Source of the DNA: Oscillospiraceae bacterium
Lineage (GTDB): Bacteria; Bacillota; Clostridia; Oscillospirales; Ruminococcaceae
DNA length: 54,304 nucleotides
Assembly (NCBI GenBank): GCA_017887325.1
Contig: JAGHIE010000023.1
Location: forward strand, 1 to 54,304
Direction of reading: 5' to 3'
Positions 22,429-30,991 of the stretch are shown piece after piece. The position numbers and the translations under genes are program-made. Each line of letters starts with the position of its first letter. Position 1 is the first letter of the stretch. Below the pieces are notes generated by a model. That model did not search any database. It was given only the letters and a program-made list of their open reading frames with translations, and was not told where the DNA came from.

Positions 22429-24375
22429 ATGATTAATGTAACACTAAAAGGTGGCGTTGTTAAAGAATATGAACAAGGCGTATCTGTTGCAGAAGTAGCA
22501 AAAGATTTAGGTGCAGGTCTTTATAAAGCAGCTTGTGCTTGTATGGTAGACGGAGTTGTTTGTGATTTAAGAACTGAGTTAAATAAAGATTGTGAAGTTG
22601 CTATTTTAACATTTGATGATGAAGAAGGTAAAAAAGCGTTTTGGCACACAGCTTCTCACATTTTAGCTCAAGCTATTAAAAACTTATATCCTAGTGCAAA
22701 ACTTGCAATAGGTCCTGCTATTGATAATGGTTTTTATTATGATGTAGAAGTAGAAAAAGCTTTCACTCCAGATGAATTAGCAAAAATCGAAGCTGAAATG
22801 AAAAAAATAGTAAAATCAGGTTTAGAAATTACTAGATTTGAATTACCAGTAGATGAAGCTAAAAAATTAATGGAAGAAAAAAATGAAACATATAAATTAG
22901 AATTAATTGAAGAACATGCAGATAAAGGTGAAGCAATTAGTTTTTATAAACAAGGTGATTTCGTAGATTTATGTGCAGGTCCTCACTTAATGAGCGTTTC
23001 AACAGTAAAAGCTGTTAAATTAACACAATGTACAGGTGCTTATTGGAGAGGTGATGCTAAAAATCATCAATTATGCCGTGTATATGGTACAGCATTCCCT
23101 AAAGCATCTTTATTAGAAGAACATTTACAAAGAGTTGAAGAAGCTAAAAAGCGTGACCATAATAAAATTGGTAGAGAATTAGGTTTATTTACAACATCTG
23201 ATTTAATCGGTCAAGGGTTACCAATTATGCTACCAAAAGGTGCTAGAATAATTCAATTACTACAAAGATTTGTAGAAGATGAAGAACAAAAACGTGGTTG
23301 GCAATTAACAAAAACACCTCTTATGGCAAAAAGTGATTTATACAAAGTTTCTGGTCACTGGGGTCACTATAAAGACGGTATGTTTGTTTTAGGCGATGAA
23401 GAAAAAGACGATGAAGTTTTTGCACTTCGTCCTATGACTTGCCCATTCCAATATCAAGCATATTTAAGCAAACAACGTTCTTACAGAGAATTACCATTAA
23501 GATACAACGAAACATCAACACTATTCAGAAATGAAGCTAGTGGTGAAATGCATGGTTTAATTCGTGTAAGACAATTTACAATTTCTGAAGGTCACTTAAT
23601 GTGCTTACCATCTCAATTGGAAGATGAATTTAAAGGTTGTTTGGAACTTGCTATCTACATGTTAAAAACATTAGGATTATATGAAGATGTATCTTACAGA
23701 TTCTCTATGTGGGATCCTGACAATAAAGATAAATATATCGGTACTGATGAACAATGGGACGAAGCTCAAGGCGTTATGAGAAAAATCTTAGACCACTTGG
23801 GAATTGAGTACAAAGAAGGCGTTGGCGAAGCTGCTTTCTATGGTCCAAAACTTGATATTCAAATTAAAAATGTTCACGGTAAAGAAGATACATTGATTAC
23901 AATCCAAGTAGACCAAATGTTAGCTGAAAAATTTGGTATGGAATATGTTGATGCTGACGGAGAAAAGAAAAATCCTTATATTATTCACCGTACATCTTTG
24001 GGTTGTTATGAAAGAACATTAGCTTTATTAATCGAAAAATATGCTGGTGCATTCCCAATGTGGTTAGCTCCTGTACAAGTTAAGATTTTACCAATCGCTG
24101 ACAGACATTTAGACTATGTATATGAAGTACAAAGAAAATTACAAGAAGCTGGTATTGCTAGAATTGAAATTGATGACAGAAGCGAAAAAATCGGTTATAA
24201 AATCCGTGAAGCTCAACTTGAAAAAGTGCCTTATATGATTTTAGTAGGGGATAAAGATATTGAAAATAATACAGTATCTATCCGTTGCAGAAAACAAGGT
24301 GATTTAGGTGCTAAATCAATTGAAGAAGCTATTGCAATGTTTAAAGAAGAAATTGACAACAAAGTTATAAAATAA
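22429..24375 (+). CDS. thrS: Threonine-tRNA ligase
   Basis: A 648-residue protein with the full domain order: TGS (about 1-60), editing/SAD domain with H-T-A-S-H-I-L-A (about 73-80) and C-A-G-P-H (about 184-188), the class II catalytic core (R-P-M-T-C-P-F-Q near 340, carrying the zinc cysteine) and the anticodon-binding domain (about 545-640). It charges tRNA-Thr and edits mischarged serine. Length is normal. It is controlled by the threonine T-box just upstream and ends at a bidirectional terminator. Confidence 0.98.
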   Translation: MINVTLKGGVVKEYEQGVSVAEVAKDLGAGLYKAACACMVDGVVCDLRTELNKDCEVAILTFDDEEGKKAFWHTASHILAQAIKNLYPSAKLAIGPAIDNGFYYDVEVEKAFTPDELAKIEAEMKKIVKSGLEITRFELPVDEAKKLMEEKNETYKLELIEEHADKGEAISFYKQGDFVDLCAGPHLMSVSTVKAVKLTQCTGAYWRGDAKNHQLCRVYGTAFPKASLLEEHLQRVEEAKKRDHNKIGRELGLFTTSDLIGQGLPIMLPKGARIIQLLQRFVEDEEQKRGWQLTKTPLMAKSDLYKVSGHWGHYKDGMFVLGDEEKDDEVFALRPMTCPFQYQAYLSKQRSYRELPLRYNETSTLFRNEASGEMHGLIRVRQFTISEGHLMCLPSQLEDEFKGCLELAIYMLKTLGLYEDVSYRFSMWDPDNKDKYIGTDEQWDEAQGVMRKILDHLGIEYKEGVGEAAFYGPKLDIQIKNVHGKEDTLITIQVDQMLAEKFGMEYVDADGEKKNPYIIHRTSLGCYERTLALLIEKYAGAFPMWLAPVQVKILPIADRHLDYVYEVQRKLQEAGIARIEIDDRSEKIGYKIREAQLEKVPYMILVGDKDIENNTVSIRCRKQGDLGAKSIEEAIAMFKEEIDNKVIK

Positions 24376-24376
24376 T

Positions 24377-24412
24377 AAAAAAGTTGCTCTCATATGAGAG
24401 CAACTTTTATTT
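24377..24412. terminator. Bidirectional terminator between thrS and ybaK
   Basis: Bases 24379-24408 are a perfect 30-base palindrome (AAAAGTTGCTCTCAT and its complement) with A and T tracts on either side, so it stops transcription from both sides. Confidence 0.9.
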
Positions 24413-24883
24413 TGTTATATCAGCTAAAATTGCATTTGAAACTTTAATTAAATCACTGACTTTTAGTTCAACTTGGAAACCAATTTTACCACCGCTAACA
24501 ATAATATTTTCAATATCATTAGCAGAAGAATTTATAACAGTTACATATTGCTTTTTCATACCAATTGGAGAACACCCTCCACGAATATATCCTGTAACTT
24601 TATTGATTTCTTTAACTGGAATTAATTCTACAGATTTTTCTTTTACAGCTTTTGCAGATTTTTTTAAATCTAATTCACAAGCTACAGGAATAACAAAAAC
24701 ATAATAGTTTTTGCTGTGCCCTTGTGCCACTAAAGTTTTAAAAACTTGTTCTAAAGGTTCATTTAGTTTTGTTGCGATACTTACACCTAAGTTATCACCT
24801 TCTGTATGTTCGTATGTGTGGGAAGAATATTCGATTTTTTGTTTATCGAGAATACGCATAGCATTTGTTTTTTGTATTTTCAT
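24407..24883 (-). CDS. ybaK: YbaK/EbsC-type Cys-tRNA(Pro) deacylase
   Basis: A 158-residue protein of the YbaK/ProX-like editing family, which hydrolyses cysteinyl-tRNA-Pro made in error by prolyl-tRNA synthetase. Marks are A-M-R-I-L-D at the N-terminus, V-F-K-T-L-V-A (about 48-54) with the conserved lysine, and G-Y-I-R-G-G-C-S-P (about 101-109), the active-site loop. The start at 24883 follows AGGTG; an in-frame GTG nine bases upstream would overlap that site. It converges with thrS. Confidence 0.92.
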   Translation of the reverse strand: MKIQKTNAMRILDKQKIEYSSHTYEHTEGDNLGVSIATKLNEPLEQVFKTLVAQGHSKNYYVFVIPVACELDLKKSAKAVKEKSVELIPVKEINKVTGYIRGGCSPIGMKKQYVTVINSSANDIENIIVSGGKIGFQVELKVSDLIKVSNAILADITK

Positions 24884-25008
24884 TATTTTCACCTAGTCTA
24901 ATCATAAATTATATAAATGATAACATAAAATTTTGAAAAAATAAATACAAAAATCTACTTAGATATGGTATACTGTCAATGATAATAAGATATAAGGAGT
25001 GTTTAGCA

Positions 25009-25761
25009 ATGAGAATAGGCGTTATTTGTGCTATGCATGAAGAAGTAGATTTAATAAGAAAAGATATGCAATCTGATAAAATAGAAACAATAGCTGGTAG
25101 AGATTTTCATATTGGTAAATTATATGGAGTTGATACAGTTTTGGTAGTATCAAGAATTGGTAAAGTTGCATCTGCAATTACTACAAGCATTTTGATTGAT
25201 AGATTTAATGTTGATAAAGTAGTATTTTCAGGTACAGCAGGTGGAGTTGACCCTAAAATGAATGTTGGTGACGCAGTAGTAGCAACAAGCAGTGTTCAAC
25301 ATGACTTTAAAGTTCCTGGTGGAGATATGTTTAGAATTCCATTACTTGATATTAGTTATTTGCCTACAGATGAAGAATTATCTAAAAAGGCTATGGAAGC
25401 AGTACAAGAATATATTTCAAACGATATGTTAAATGATATTCCAAAACAATACCTTGATGAATTTAAAATTATTAGCCCTAAAGTAGAAATGGGTGTAATT
25501 GCATCAGGTGATGAGTTTGTATGCTCAAAAGAGAGAAATAACTGGTTATATGAAAATGTAAAAGATATAAAATGTGTTGAAATGGAAGGAGCGTCTGTAG
25601 CTCAAGCTTGTTTTGAATATGGTGTTCCATACGCAATTATAAGAGTTATATCAGACTGTGCTAATGATGACGCTAGTGTTGATTTTGATTTATTTATAAA
25701 AGAAGCTGCTTGTCATTTTACAAGAGGTACAGTAAAAGCTTTATTTAGTAGATTGGGTTAA
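25009..25761 (+). CDS. mtnN: 5'-methylthioadenosine/S-adenosylhomocysteine nucleosidase
   Basis: A 250-residue purine nucleosidase: I-G-V-I-C-A-M-H-E-E at the start (glutamate 11 or 12 catalytic in the family), F-S-G-T-A-G-G-V (about 71-78), V-E-M-E-G-A-S-V-A (about 196-204) with the purine-binding glutamates and R-V-I-S-D (aspartate catalytic). It splits MTA and SAH to adenine and a thioribose or S-ribosylhomocysteine, feeding methionine recycling. It is about 20 residues longer than typical, with an insert near 125-140. ATG 25009 is chosen because AAGGAG lies eight bases before it. It stands alone before the DUF1858 gene. Confidence 0.93.
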   Translation: MRIGVICAMHEEVDLIRKDMQSDKIETIAGRDFHIGKLYGVDTVLVVSRIGKVASAITTSILIDRFNVDKVVFSGTAGGVDPKMNVGDAVVATSSVQHDFKVPGGDMFRIPLLDISYLPTDEELSKKAMEAVQEYISNDMLNDIPKQYLDEFKIISPKVEMGVIASGDEFVCSKERNNWLYENVKDIKCVEMEGASVAQACFEYGVPYAIIRVISDCANDDASVDFDLFIKEAACHFTRGTVKALFSRLG

Positions 25762-25836
25762 TACAAGTATTGCAATTATTATACTTATTGAGTATAATGT
25801 ATATGAGTTATTTTAAAGTAAAAGGAGTTGAAAAAT

Positions 25837-26040
25837 ATGGCATTTGAAATAACAAAAGATTCTATTATTGGTGATATCTTAGATTATGATAGAACTACTG
25901 CAGAATACTTTTTAGAAATGGGTATGCACTGTTTAGGTTGTCCTGCATCTCGTGGAGAAAGTATTGAACAAGCTTGTGCAGTACATGGTGTTGATGTAGA
26001 AGAATTAATCGAAAAACTACAAAATCACATTAATAAATAG
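25837..26040 (+). CDS. DUF1858 domain protein
   Basis: A 67-residue protein that is one DUF1858 domain: I-I-G-D-I-L-D-Y-D near the start, then M-G-M-H-C-L-G-C-P-A-S-R-G-E-S-I with two cysteines (about 32 and 35) that may form a redox or metal pair. Such small proteins are linked to disulfide or hybrid-cluster chemistry, but no activity is established. The ATG at 25837 follows AAAGGAG. A terminator follows at 26054-26084. Confidence 0.88.
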   Translation: MAFEITKDSIIGDILDYDRTTAEYFLEMGMHCLGCPASRGESIEQACAVHGVDVEELIEKLQNHINK

Positions 26041-26053
26041 TAATTGAAAGTAT

Positions 26054-26084
26054 AAAAGGGCGACTATCTCGCCCTTTTATTTTC
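26054..26084 (+). terminator. Terminator after the DUF1858 gene
   Basis: A 10-base-pair stem (26054-26063 with 26069-26078) with a five-base loop and T-rich tail. Confidence 0.85.
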
Positions 26085-26100
26085 GTAGTAGGAGAAATTT

Positions 26101-26772
26101 ATGGATAATAGATTACTTGCATGTGCAGAATTTGTAAGAGAAAATAGCAAAGTAGTAGATGTTGGAACAGACCATGCTTATTTAGCTTGTTTTTTAGCAA
26201 AAAAAGATGACATAAAAAGCGTTATTGCTTGTGATGTTAATGAAAAACCACTTCAAATGGCTAAAAAAACAGTAATTGATAACAACTTGCAAGATAGAGT
26301 AAAACTTGTGTTGTCTAATGGACTCGAAAAAATAGAAGAAAATGAAGCAGATGATATAATTATTGCAGGTATGGGTGGAGAATTAATATTAAGCATTATA
26401 TTAGCTTGTAAATTTAGTAAGAATAGCGATAAACATTTTATAGTGCAACCTATGACACAAGCTCCACTTCTTAGAAAAGAGTTATATAAAAATGGCTTTG
26501 AAATTATAAAAGAGAAAGCAGTATATGAAAACAAACATCACTATACAGTTATGTTGTGTAGATATTGTGGAGAAGAAAAACAAATAACAGAAGAATTTTC
26601 TATTGTTGGTTTGTTGGGTGATGATACTTTACAATCTTCAAAAGAATATTGTCTTTTTCAAATTAATAAATTAAAAAAGATTGTTGCAGGATTACAAAAA
26701 ACAAATAATAAACAAGAAGAAATACAAAAATATAATGATATAATATCTAATTTAGAAAAGCAGGTGAAATAA
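26101..26772 (+). CDS. trmK: tRNA (adenine(22)-N1)-methyltransferase
   Basis: The 223-residue product has the TrmK layout: a Rossmann-like methyltransferase domain with D-V-G-T-D-H-A-Y (about 20-27) for SAM binding, A-C-D-V-N-E-K-P (about 45-52), and I-A-G-M-G-G (about 88-93), then a C-terminal coiled helix bundle rich in K and Q. It methylates A22 in some tRNAs. The downstream Nif3-like gene starts two bases after its stop, as in Bacillus where trmK (yqfN) and yqfO are neighbours. Start supported by AGGAGA. Confidence 0.9.
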   Translation: MDNRLLACAEFVRENSKVVDVGTDHAYLACFLAKKDDIKSVIACDVNEKPLQMAKKTVIDNNLQDRVKLVLSNGLEKIEENEADDIIIAGMGGELILSIILACKFSKNSDKHFIVQPMTQAPLLRKELYKNGFEIIKEKAVYENKHHYTVMLCRYCGEEKQITEEFSIVGLLGDDTLQSSKEYCLFQINKLKKIVAGLQKTNNKQEEIQKYNDIISNLEKQVK

Positions 26773-26773
26773 A

Positions 26774-27526
26774 GTGAAAGTTAGACAAATATATGAATAT
26801 ATAAACGAGTTTGCTCCATTTTTTACAGCTTGTGATTTTGATAACTGTGGTTTAATTGTTGGAGATATGAACGCTGATGTAACAAAAATAGGGTTATGTT
26901 TAGATGCATCAAATGAAATGATTGAAAAAGCATTGGATAATGGAGTTAATTTAATAATAACTCATCACCCTGTAATATTTAATCCAACCAAAAAAATTAT
27001 GGCTAATACACCTGTATACAAACTTATAAAAAATGACATTTCTGTAATATCTGCTCATACAAATTTAGATAAAGCAGTAGATGGTGTAAATGATACACTT
27101 GTAAAATATTATGAGTTAGAAAATATATCATCACCAGAAATACTTGAAAATTTGGGTAGAGTTGGAGAATTAAAAGAACCTATTAGTGTAAAAAAATATG
27201 CTCAAGTTATAAAGAAAAATTTAAATGCAAAAGCAGTTAGATTTTATGATGCAGGAATAAAAGCAAAAAAAGTTGGATTTGTGTCTGGTAGTGGTGGTTC
27301 TATGATGAAAGATGCTTTAAGCTTAGGAATAGACACATTCATTACTGGTGATATAAAACATGACCAATTTGTAGAGGCAAGAAATATTGGTTTGAATTTA
27401 ATAGAAGCTAGTCACTTTGATTCAGAGATAGTTGTATTAAATTCATTAAAACAAAAACTAAATAATATTTGCACAGATACAGAAATACTAATATTAGAAA
27501 CAGAAAATTTTGTTGACATAGTTTAA
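26774..27526 (+). CDS. Nif3-like dinuclear metal protein (YqfO family)
   Basis: A 250-residue protein of the Nif3/YqfO family, which forms a toroidal hexamer with a two-metal site. It shows D-N-C-G-L-I-V-G-D (about 22-30), T-H-H-P-V-I-F (about 62-68) with the metal histidines, S-A-H-T-N-L-D (about 94-100) and a late S-H-F-D-S-E motif. The reaction is not settled; a GTP cyclohydrolase I-like role has been proposed for some. Start GTG at 26774 behind AGGTG, two bases after trmK. Confidence 0.9.
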   Translation: MKVRQIYEYINEFAPFFTACDFDNCGLIVGDMNADVTKIGLCLDASNEMIEKALDNGVNLIITHHPVIFNPTKKIMANTPVYKLIKNDISVISAHTNLDKAVDGVNDTLVKYYELENISSPEILENLGRVGELKEPISVKKYAQVIKKNLNAKAVRFYDAGIKAKKVGFVSGSGGSMMKDALSLGIDTFITGDIKHDQFVEARNIGLNLIEASHFDSEIVVLNSLKQKLNNICTDTEILILETENFVDIV

Positions 27527-27539
27527 GGAGTATAAAAAA

Positions 27540-29291
27540 GTGGCATTAGATGGAATTTATTTAAGTACACTTAAAAATGAAATAGAAAAGGTTGCACTTA
27601 ATGCAAGGGTTGATAAAATTTACCAACCTTCTAAAGAAGAAATTGTTATTGGTTTAAGATTTAGAGGTGGAGGAGTAAAGTTATTAATTAGTGCAAGTGC
27701 AAGTAGTCCTAGAGTACACTTTACAAATATAGCATTGGAAAATCCTAAAGTTCCTCCAATGTTTTGTATGTTGTTGAGAAAACATTTAAGTACAGCAAGA
27801 CTTGTAAAAGTAAGACAATTAGGACTAGATAGAATTTTGTTTTTAGATTTTGAAACAGTTAATGAGTTAGGTGATATGGTTATTATCACTATAGCTGTTG
27901 AGATAATGGGAAGACATTCAAATATAATAATTGTAAATCAAGATGGTAAAATAATAGATGCAGTGAAAAGAATTACTGATGAAATGTCTAGCGTAAGAAG
28001 TGTTTTACCAGGTATGATGTATGAATTACCTCCAGCACAAGATAAGCTTGATTTATTAACAGCTCAAAGAGATGAGGTTTTAGAAAAATTTAAACAAGTA
28101 AAAAATCAAGATTTTGCAAAAGCTATTATGGCTGTTTATCAAGGGGTATCTCCTATTTTAAGTAGGGAAATAGCAGAATATGCAACTGGTGGGGTTGATT
28201 TATTAAAAAATGATGTTTCCAATTTTAGAATGAACAGAATGTTTGAATATATTGATACATTAAAAGAAAACTTAAAAAATGGGGACAATCAATTTACTAT
28301 TGTTATGGAAAAAGGTAAGCCGAAAGATTTTACTGTATGTGATATAGTTCAATATGGTTCTTTTCTAGATAAAAAATCTTTTGACAGTCCTAGTGTATTG
28401 CTTGATAATTTCTATTCAGAACGAGATAGAATAGAAAGAATGAAACAGCGTTCTCATGATTTATTAAAATTGCTTGTTAATTTAACAGACAGAATAACAA
28501 GAAAATTAAGTGTACAAGAACAAGAATTAGCAGAAAGTGAAAACCGAGATACTTATAAAATATATGGAGATTTAATAAATGCAAATTTATACCAAATGAA
28601 AAAAGGAGATAAATTTGTAACAGTACAAAATTTCTATGACGAAAATTATGATGAAGTAACAATTAAACTAGACGAAGCATTAACACCTGCACAAAATGCT
28701 CAAAAATATTATAACGAATACAGAAAAGCAAAAACAGCAGAAGAAAAGTTAGTTGATTTGATAGAAAAAGGTAAAGAAGAACTAGTTTATATTGAATCAA
28801 TTTTTGATGCAGTAACTAGAACAACTGGAGAAAGTGAACTTTTAGAAATTAGAGAAGAATTAGCAGAACAAGGATATTTGAAGAATTACAGAAATAAAAA
28901 TAAGATGTTAAAAGCTATGCCACCTATAAAGTATATTTCTAGTGATGGATTTACAATTTTATGTGGCAGAAATAATAAGCAAAATGATAAATTGACAATG
29001 AAAACTGCAAAAAACTATGATATGTGGGTTCATACTCAAAAAATAGCAGGTTCTCACGTTATTATTGTGGCTGACGGTAAAGAAATACCAAATAAAACAA
29101 TAGAAGAAGCTTGTATTATAGCTGCATATAATTCTCATGCTAGAGAATCAGCACAAGTTCCAGTAGACTATACTTTGGTTAAAAATGTTAAAAAACCAAA
29201 TGGTGCAAAACCTGGTATGGTTATATTTGTTGATTATCAAACAGCTTATGTTACACCGGATAAAGAATTGGTAGAATCATTAATGGCGTAA
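27540..29291 (+). CDS. rqcH: RqcH/NFACT family ribosome rescue factor
   Basis: A 583-residue NFACT protein, once called fibronectin-binding (FbpA-like). It has an N-terminal NFACT-N domain (about 1-200, G-I-Y-L near residue 4 and R-F-R-G near 41), helix-hairpin regions, a long coiled coil (about 290-430) and a C-terminal NFACT-R domain (about 455-560, with M-W-V-H-T, then G-S-H-V-I-I). RqcH binds stalled 50S subunits and adds C-terminal alanine tails with tRNA-Ala, marking broken products for decay. GTG start at 27540 follows AAGGAG. It lies 13 bases after the Nif3-like gene. Confidence 0.9.
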   Translation: MALDGIYLSTLKNEIEKVALNARVDKIYQPSKEEIVIGLRFRGGGVKLLISASASSPRVHFTNIALENPKVPPMFCMLLRKHLSTARLVKVRQLGLDRILFLDFETVNELGDMVIITIAVEIMGRHSNIIIVNQDGKIIDAVKRITDEMSSVRSVLPGMMYELPPAQDKLDLLTAQRDEVLEKFKQVKNQDFAKAIMAVYQGVSPILSREIAEYATGGVDLLKNDVSNFRMNRMFEYIDTLKENLKNGDNQFTIVMEKGKPKDFTVCDIVQYGSFLDKKSFDSPSVLLDNFYSERDRIERMKQRSHDLLKLLVNLTDRITRKLSVQEQELAESENRDTYKIYGDLINANLYQMKKGDKFVTVQNFYDENYDEVTIKLDEALTPAQNAQKYYNEYRKAKTAEEKLVDLIEKGKEELVYIESIFDAVTRTTGESELLEIREELAEQGYLKNYRNKNKMLKAMPPIKYISSDGFTILCGRNNKQNDKLTMKTAKNYDMWVHTQKIAGSHVIIVADGKEIPNKTIEEACIIAAYNSHARESAQVPVDYTLVKNVKKPNGAKPGMVIFVDYQTAYVTPDKELVESLMA

Positions 29292-29318
29292 ATTAAAAAG
29301 TAAAAGGGTATTACAATT

Positions 29319-30089
29319 ATGATAAAAGTTTTATTTATTGGTGACATAATAAGTCAAGTAGGGTGTGATTATTTAAGAAATAATTTGCCAAGAATAAAAA
29401 GGGAACATGGTATAAATATAGTTATTGCTAATGGAGAAAACTCAGCAGTTGGAAATGGAGTTTTACCTCATTCTGCAAATTTTATATTAGATTGTGGTGT
29501 AGATATAATAACAACAGGTAATCATGTTTTTAAAAGACGAGAAATCTATGATTATTTAGATGAAAATCCACAAGTAATAAGACCCGCAAATTTTCCTAGT
29601 GTTTGTAATGGAAATGGATATTTTGTATATGATGGTGGAAAATATAGCTTTTGTGTAATAAATTTAATGGGTGTTGTTTTTATGGATCCATTAGAAAGTC
29701 CGTTTGCAACTATAGATAGAATATTAAAAGAAGTTAAAGCAGATTGCTATTTTGTTGATTTTCACGCAGAAGCTACTGGAGAAAAGAAAGCTTTAGGCTA
29801 TTATTTGGACGGTAGAGTATCTGCTGTGGTAGGGACTCATACACATATACAAACTGCAGATGAACAAATTTTACCTAATGGTACAGCTTATATAACTGAT
29901 GTTGGAATGACAGGACCATTTCACTCTGTTTTAGGTGTTAAACCTGAGTGTGTTATATCAAGATATAAAACTAATATGCCTACTAGATTTGAGATAGAAA
30001 ATACAGAGTGTCAATTCAATGCCGTTGTTATTGAAATAGATGAAAAAACTGGCAAAAGTAACAAAATTTACAGATTAAATATAAACTAA
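29319..30089 (+). CDS. YmdB-like metallophosphoesterase (TIGR00282)
   Basis: A 256-residue protein of the YmdB family with the metallophosphoesterase motifs: F-I-G-D-I-I (about 5-10), A-N-G-E-N-S (about 38-43), T-G-N-H-V-F (about 68-73), D-F-H-A-E (about 148-152) and a late G-T-H-T-H. In Bacillus YmdB is a cyclic-nucleotide phosphodiesterase affecting motility, biofilm and spore traits, and its gene is directly before spoVS, as here. Start supported by AAAGGG. The gap to spoVS is 127 bases. Confidence 0.9.
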   Translation: MIKVLFIGDIISQVGCDYLRNNLPRIKREHGINIVIANGENSAVGNGVLPHSANFILDCGVDIITTGNHVFKRREIYDYLDENPQVIRPANFPSVCNGNGYFVYDGGKYSFCVINLMGVVFMDPLESPFATIDRILKEVKADCYFVDFHAEATGEKKALGYYLDGRVSAVVGTHTHIQTADEQILPNGTAYITDVGMTGPFHSVLGVKPECVISRYKTNMPTRFEIENTECQFNAVVIEIDEKTGKSNKIYRLNIN

Positions 30090-30216
30090 CTGTAGAAAAA
30101 CTCTAAAAATGTTTGAATTTTTTTTGAAAATGGATTATTATGTAGGTGAAGAGATTTTATCTTAATAATATCTTACTCAGACAATCTAATAAATGAGATA
30201 ATAGGAGGATTTTGTA

Positions 30217-30477
30217 ATGGACGTTTTAAAAGTTTCAGCTAATTCCAAACCTACATCTGTTGCAGGTGCTATTGCAGGAGTTATTCGTGAAAAAGGTTGT
30301 GTAGAAATTCAAACAGTTGGTGCTGGAGCTGCCAACCAAGCTATTAAAGCTATTGCTGTTGCAAGAGGCTATATGGCACCTAGTGGCGTAGAACTAGTGT
30401 GTATTCCATCTTTTGCAAATATTGAAATTGATGGCGTTGAAAGAACAGCCATAAAATTAATAGTTGAAGAAAGATAG
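30217..30477 (+). CDS. spoVS: Stage V sporulation protein S
   Basis: The 86-residue product matches the small, very conserved SpoVS (Alba-like) family across its length: D-V-L-K-V-S-A, S-V-A-G-A-I-A-G-V-I-R, V-G-A-G-A-A-N-Q-A-I-K-A-I-A-V-A-R-G, and the end I-D-G-V-E-R-T-A-I-K-L. SpoVS binds nucleic acid and, in Bacillus, affects spore coat and septum control; homologues occur also in non-sporulating clostridia. It follows AGGAGG at 30203-30208 and has its own terminator. Sporulation ability cannot be concluded from it alone. Confidence 0.95.
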   Translation: MDVLKVSANSKPTSVAGAIAGVIREKGCVEIQTVGAGAANQAIKAIAVARGYMAPSGVELVCIPSFANIEIDGVERTAIKLIVEER

Positions 30478-30483
30478 TTTTAT

Positions 30484-30523
30484 AAAAAGCGTGGACTTAT
30501 TAAATAATGTCTACGCTTTTTAA
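30484..30523 (+). terminator. Terminator after spoVS
   Basis: A 13-base-pair stem (30484-30496 with 30509-30521, one G-U pair) with a 12-base loop and T run. Confidence 0.8.
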
Positions 30524-30627
30524 TATTCATAACATTTTGTAAATTTGTCATGGTTTAACTTTTCAATAATATAAATTTGGTGTATAATAATAAAAATAAC
30601 ACATTCAATTAGAAGGAGGATTATTAT

Positions 30628-30969
30628 ATGGTCAAATATGAAAATCATCTTGGTAAAATTGAAATAACAGATAAATTTTTTGAAGATTTAGTTGGTAGTG
30701 TTGTAACTGAGTGTTTTGGCGTAGTTGGAATGGTACAAACTAATGAGCAAAAGTTTTTATTCAAGAAAAAAGATGCTATAGATAGTGGAGTTAGAGTTGT
30801 AGTTAAAGAAAACAAATTATATATAGATGTTCATATAAGTGTTTTATATGGGGCTAATATTTCAAGCATTGTAAAAAGCATTGTTCACAAAGTAACATAT
30901 ACAGTAGAAGAAACAACAGATTTAGCAGTTGCAAAAGTGAATGTGTTTGTTGATGAGATGAAAGATTAA
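30628..30969 (+). CDS. Asp23/Gls24 family protein (YloU-like)
   Basis: A 113-residue protein of the Asp23/Gls24 family: L-G-K-I-E-I near the start, F-F-E-D-L-V (about 18-23), E-C-F-G-V-V-G-M (about 30-37), then V-D-V-H-I-S-V-L-Y-G (about 71-80). YloU-type members sit beside the DAK2-domain protein YloV, as here, and are linked to cell-envelope stress or fatty-acid kinase function. Good AGGAGG at 30614-30619. Confidence 0.9.
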   Translation: MVKYENHLGKIEITDKFFEDLVGSVVTECFGVVGMVQTNEQKFLFKKKDAIDSGVRVVVKENKLYIDVHISVLYGANISSIVKSIVHKVTYTVEETTDLAVAKVNVFVDEMKD

Positions 30970-30991
30970 GATAATTTAAGGAGTGAAGTTT

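Noticed and set aside
30090-30216. A sigma-H type promoter before spoVS
   Set aside because: The spacer holds AT-rich DNA but no clear -35/-10 pair of that type, so no feature is claimed.
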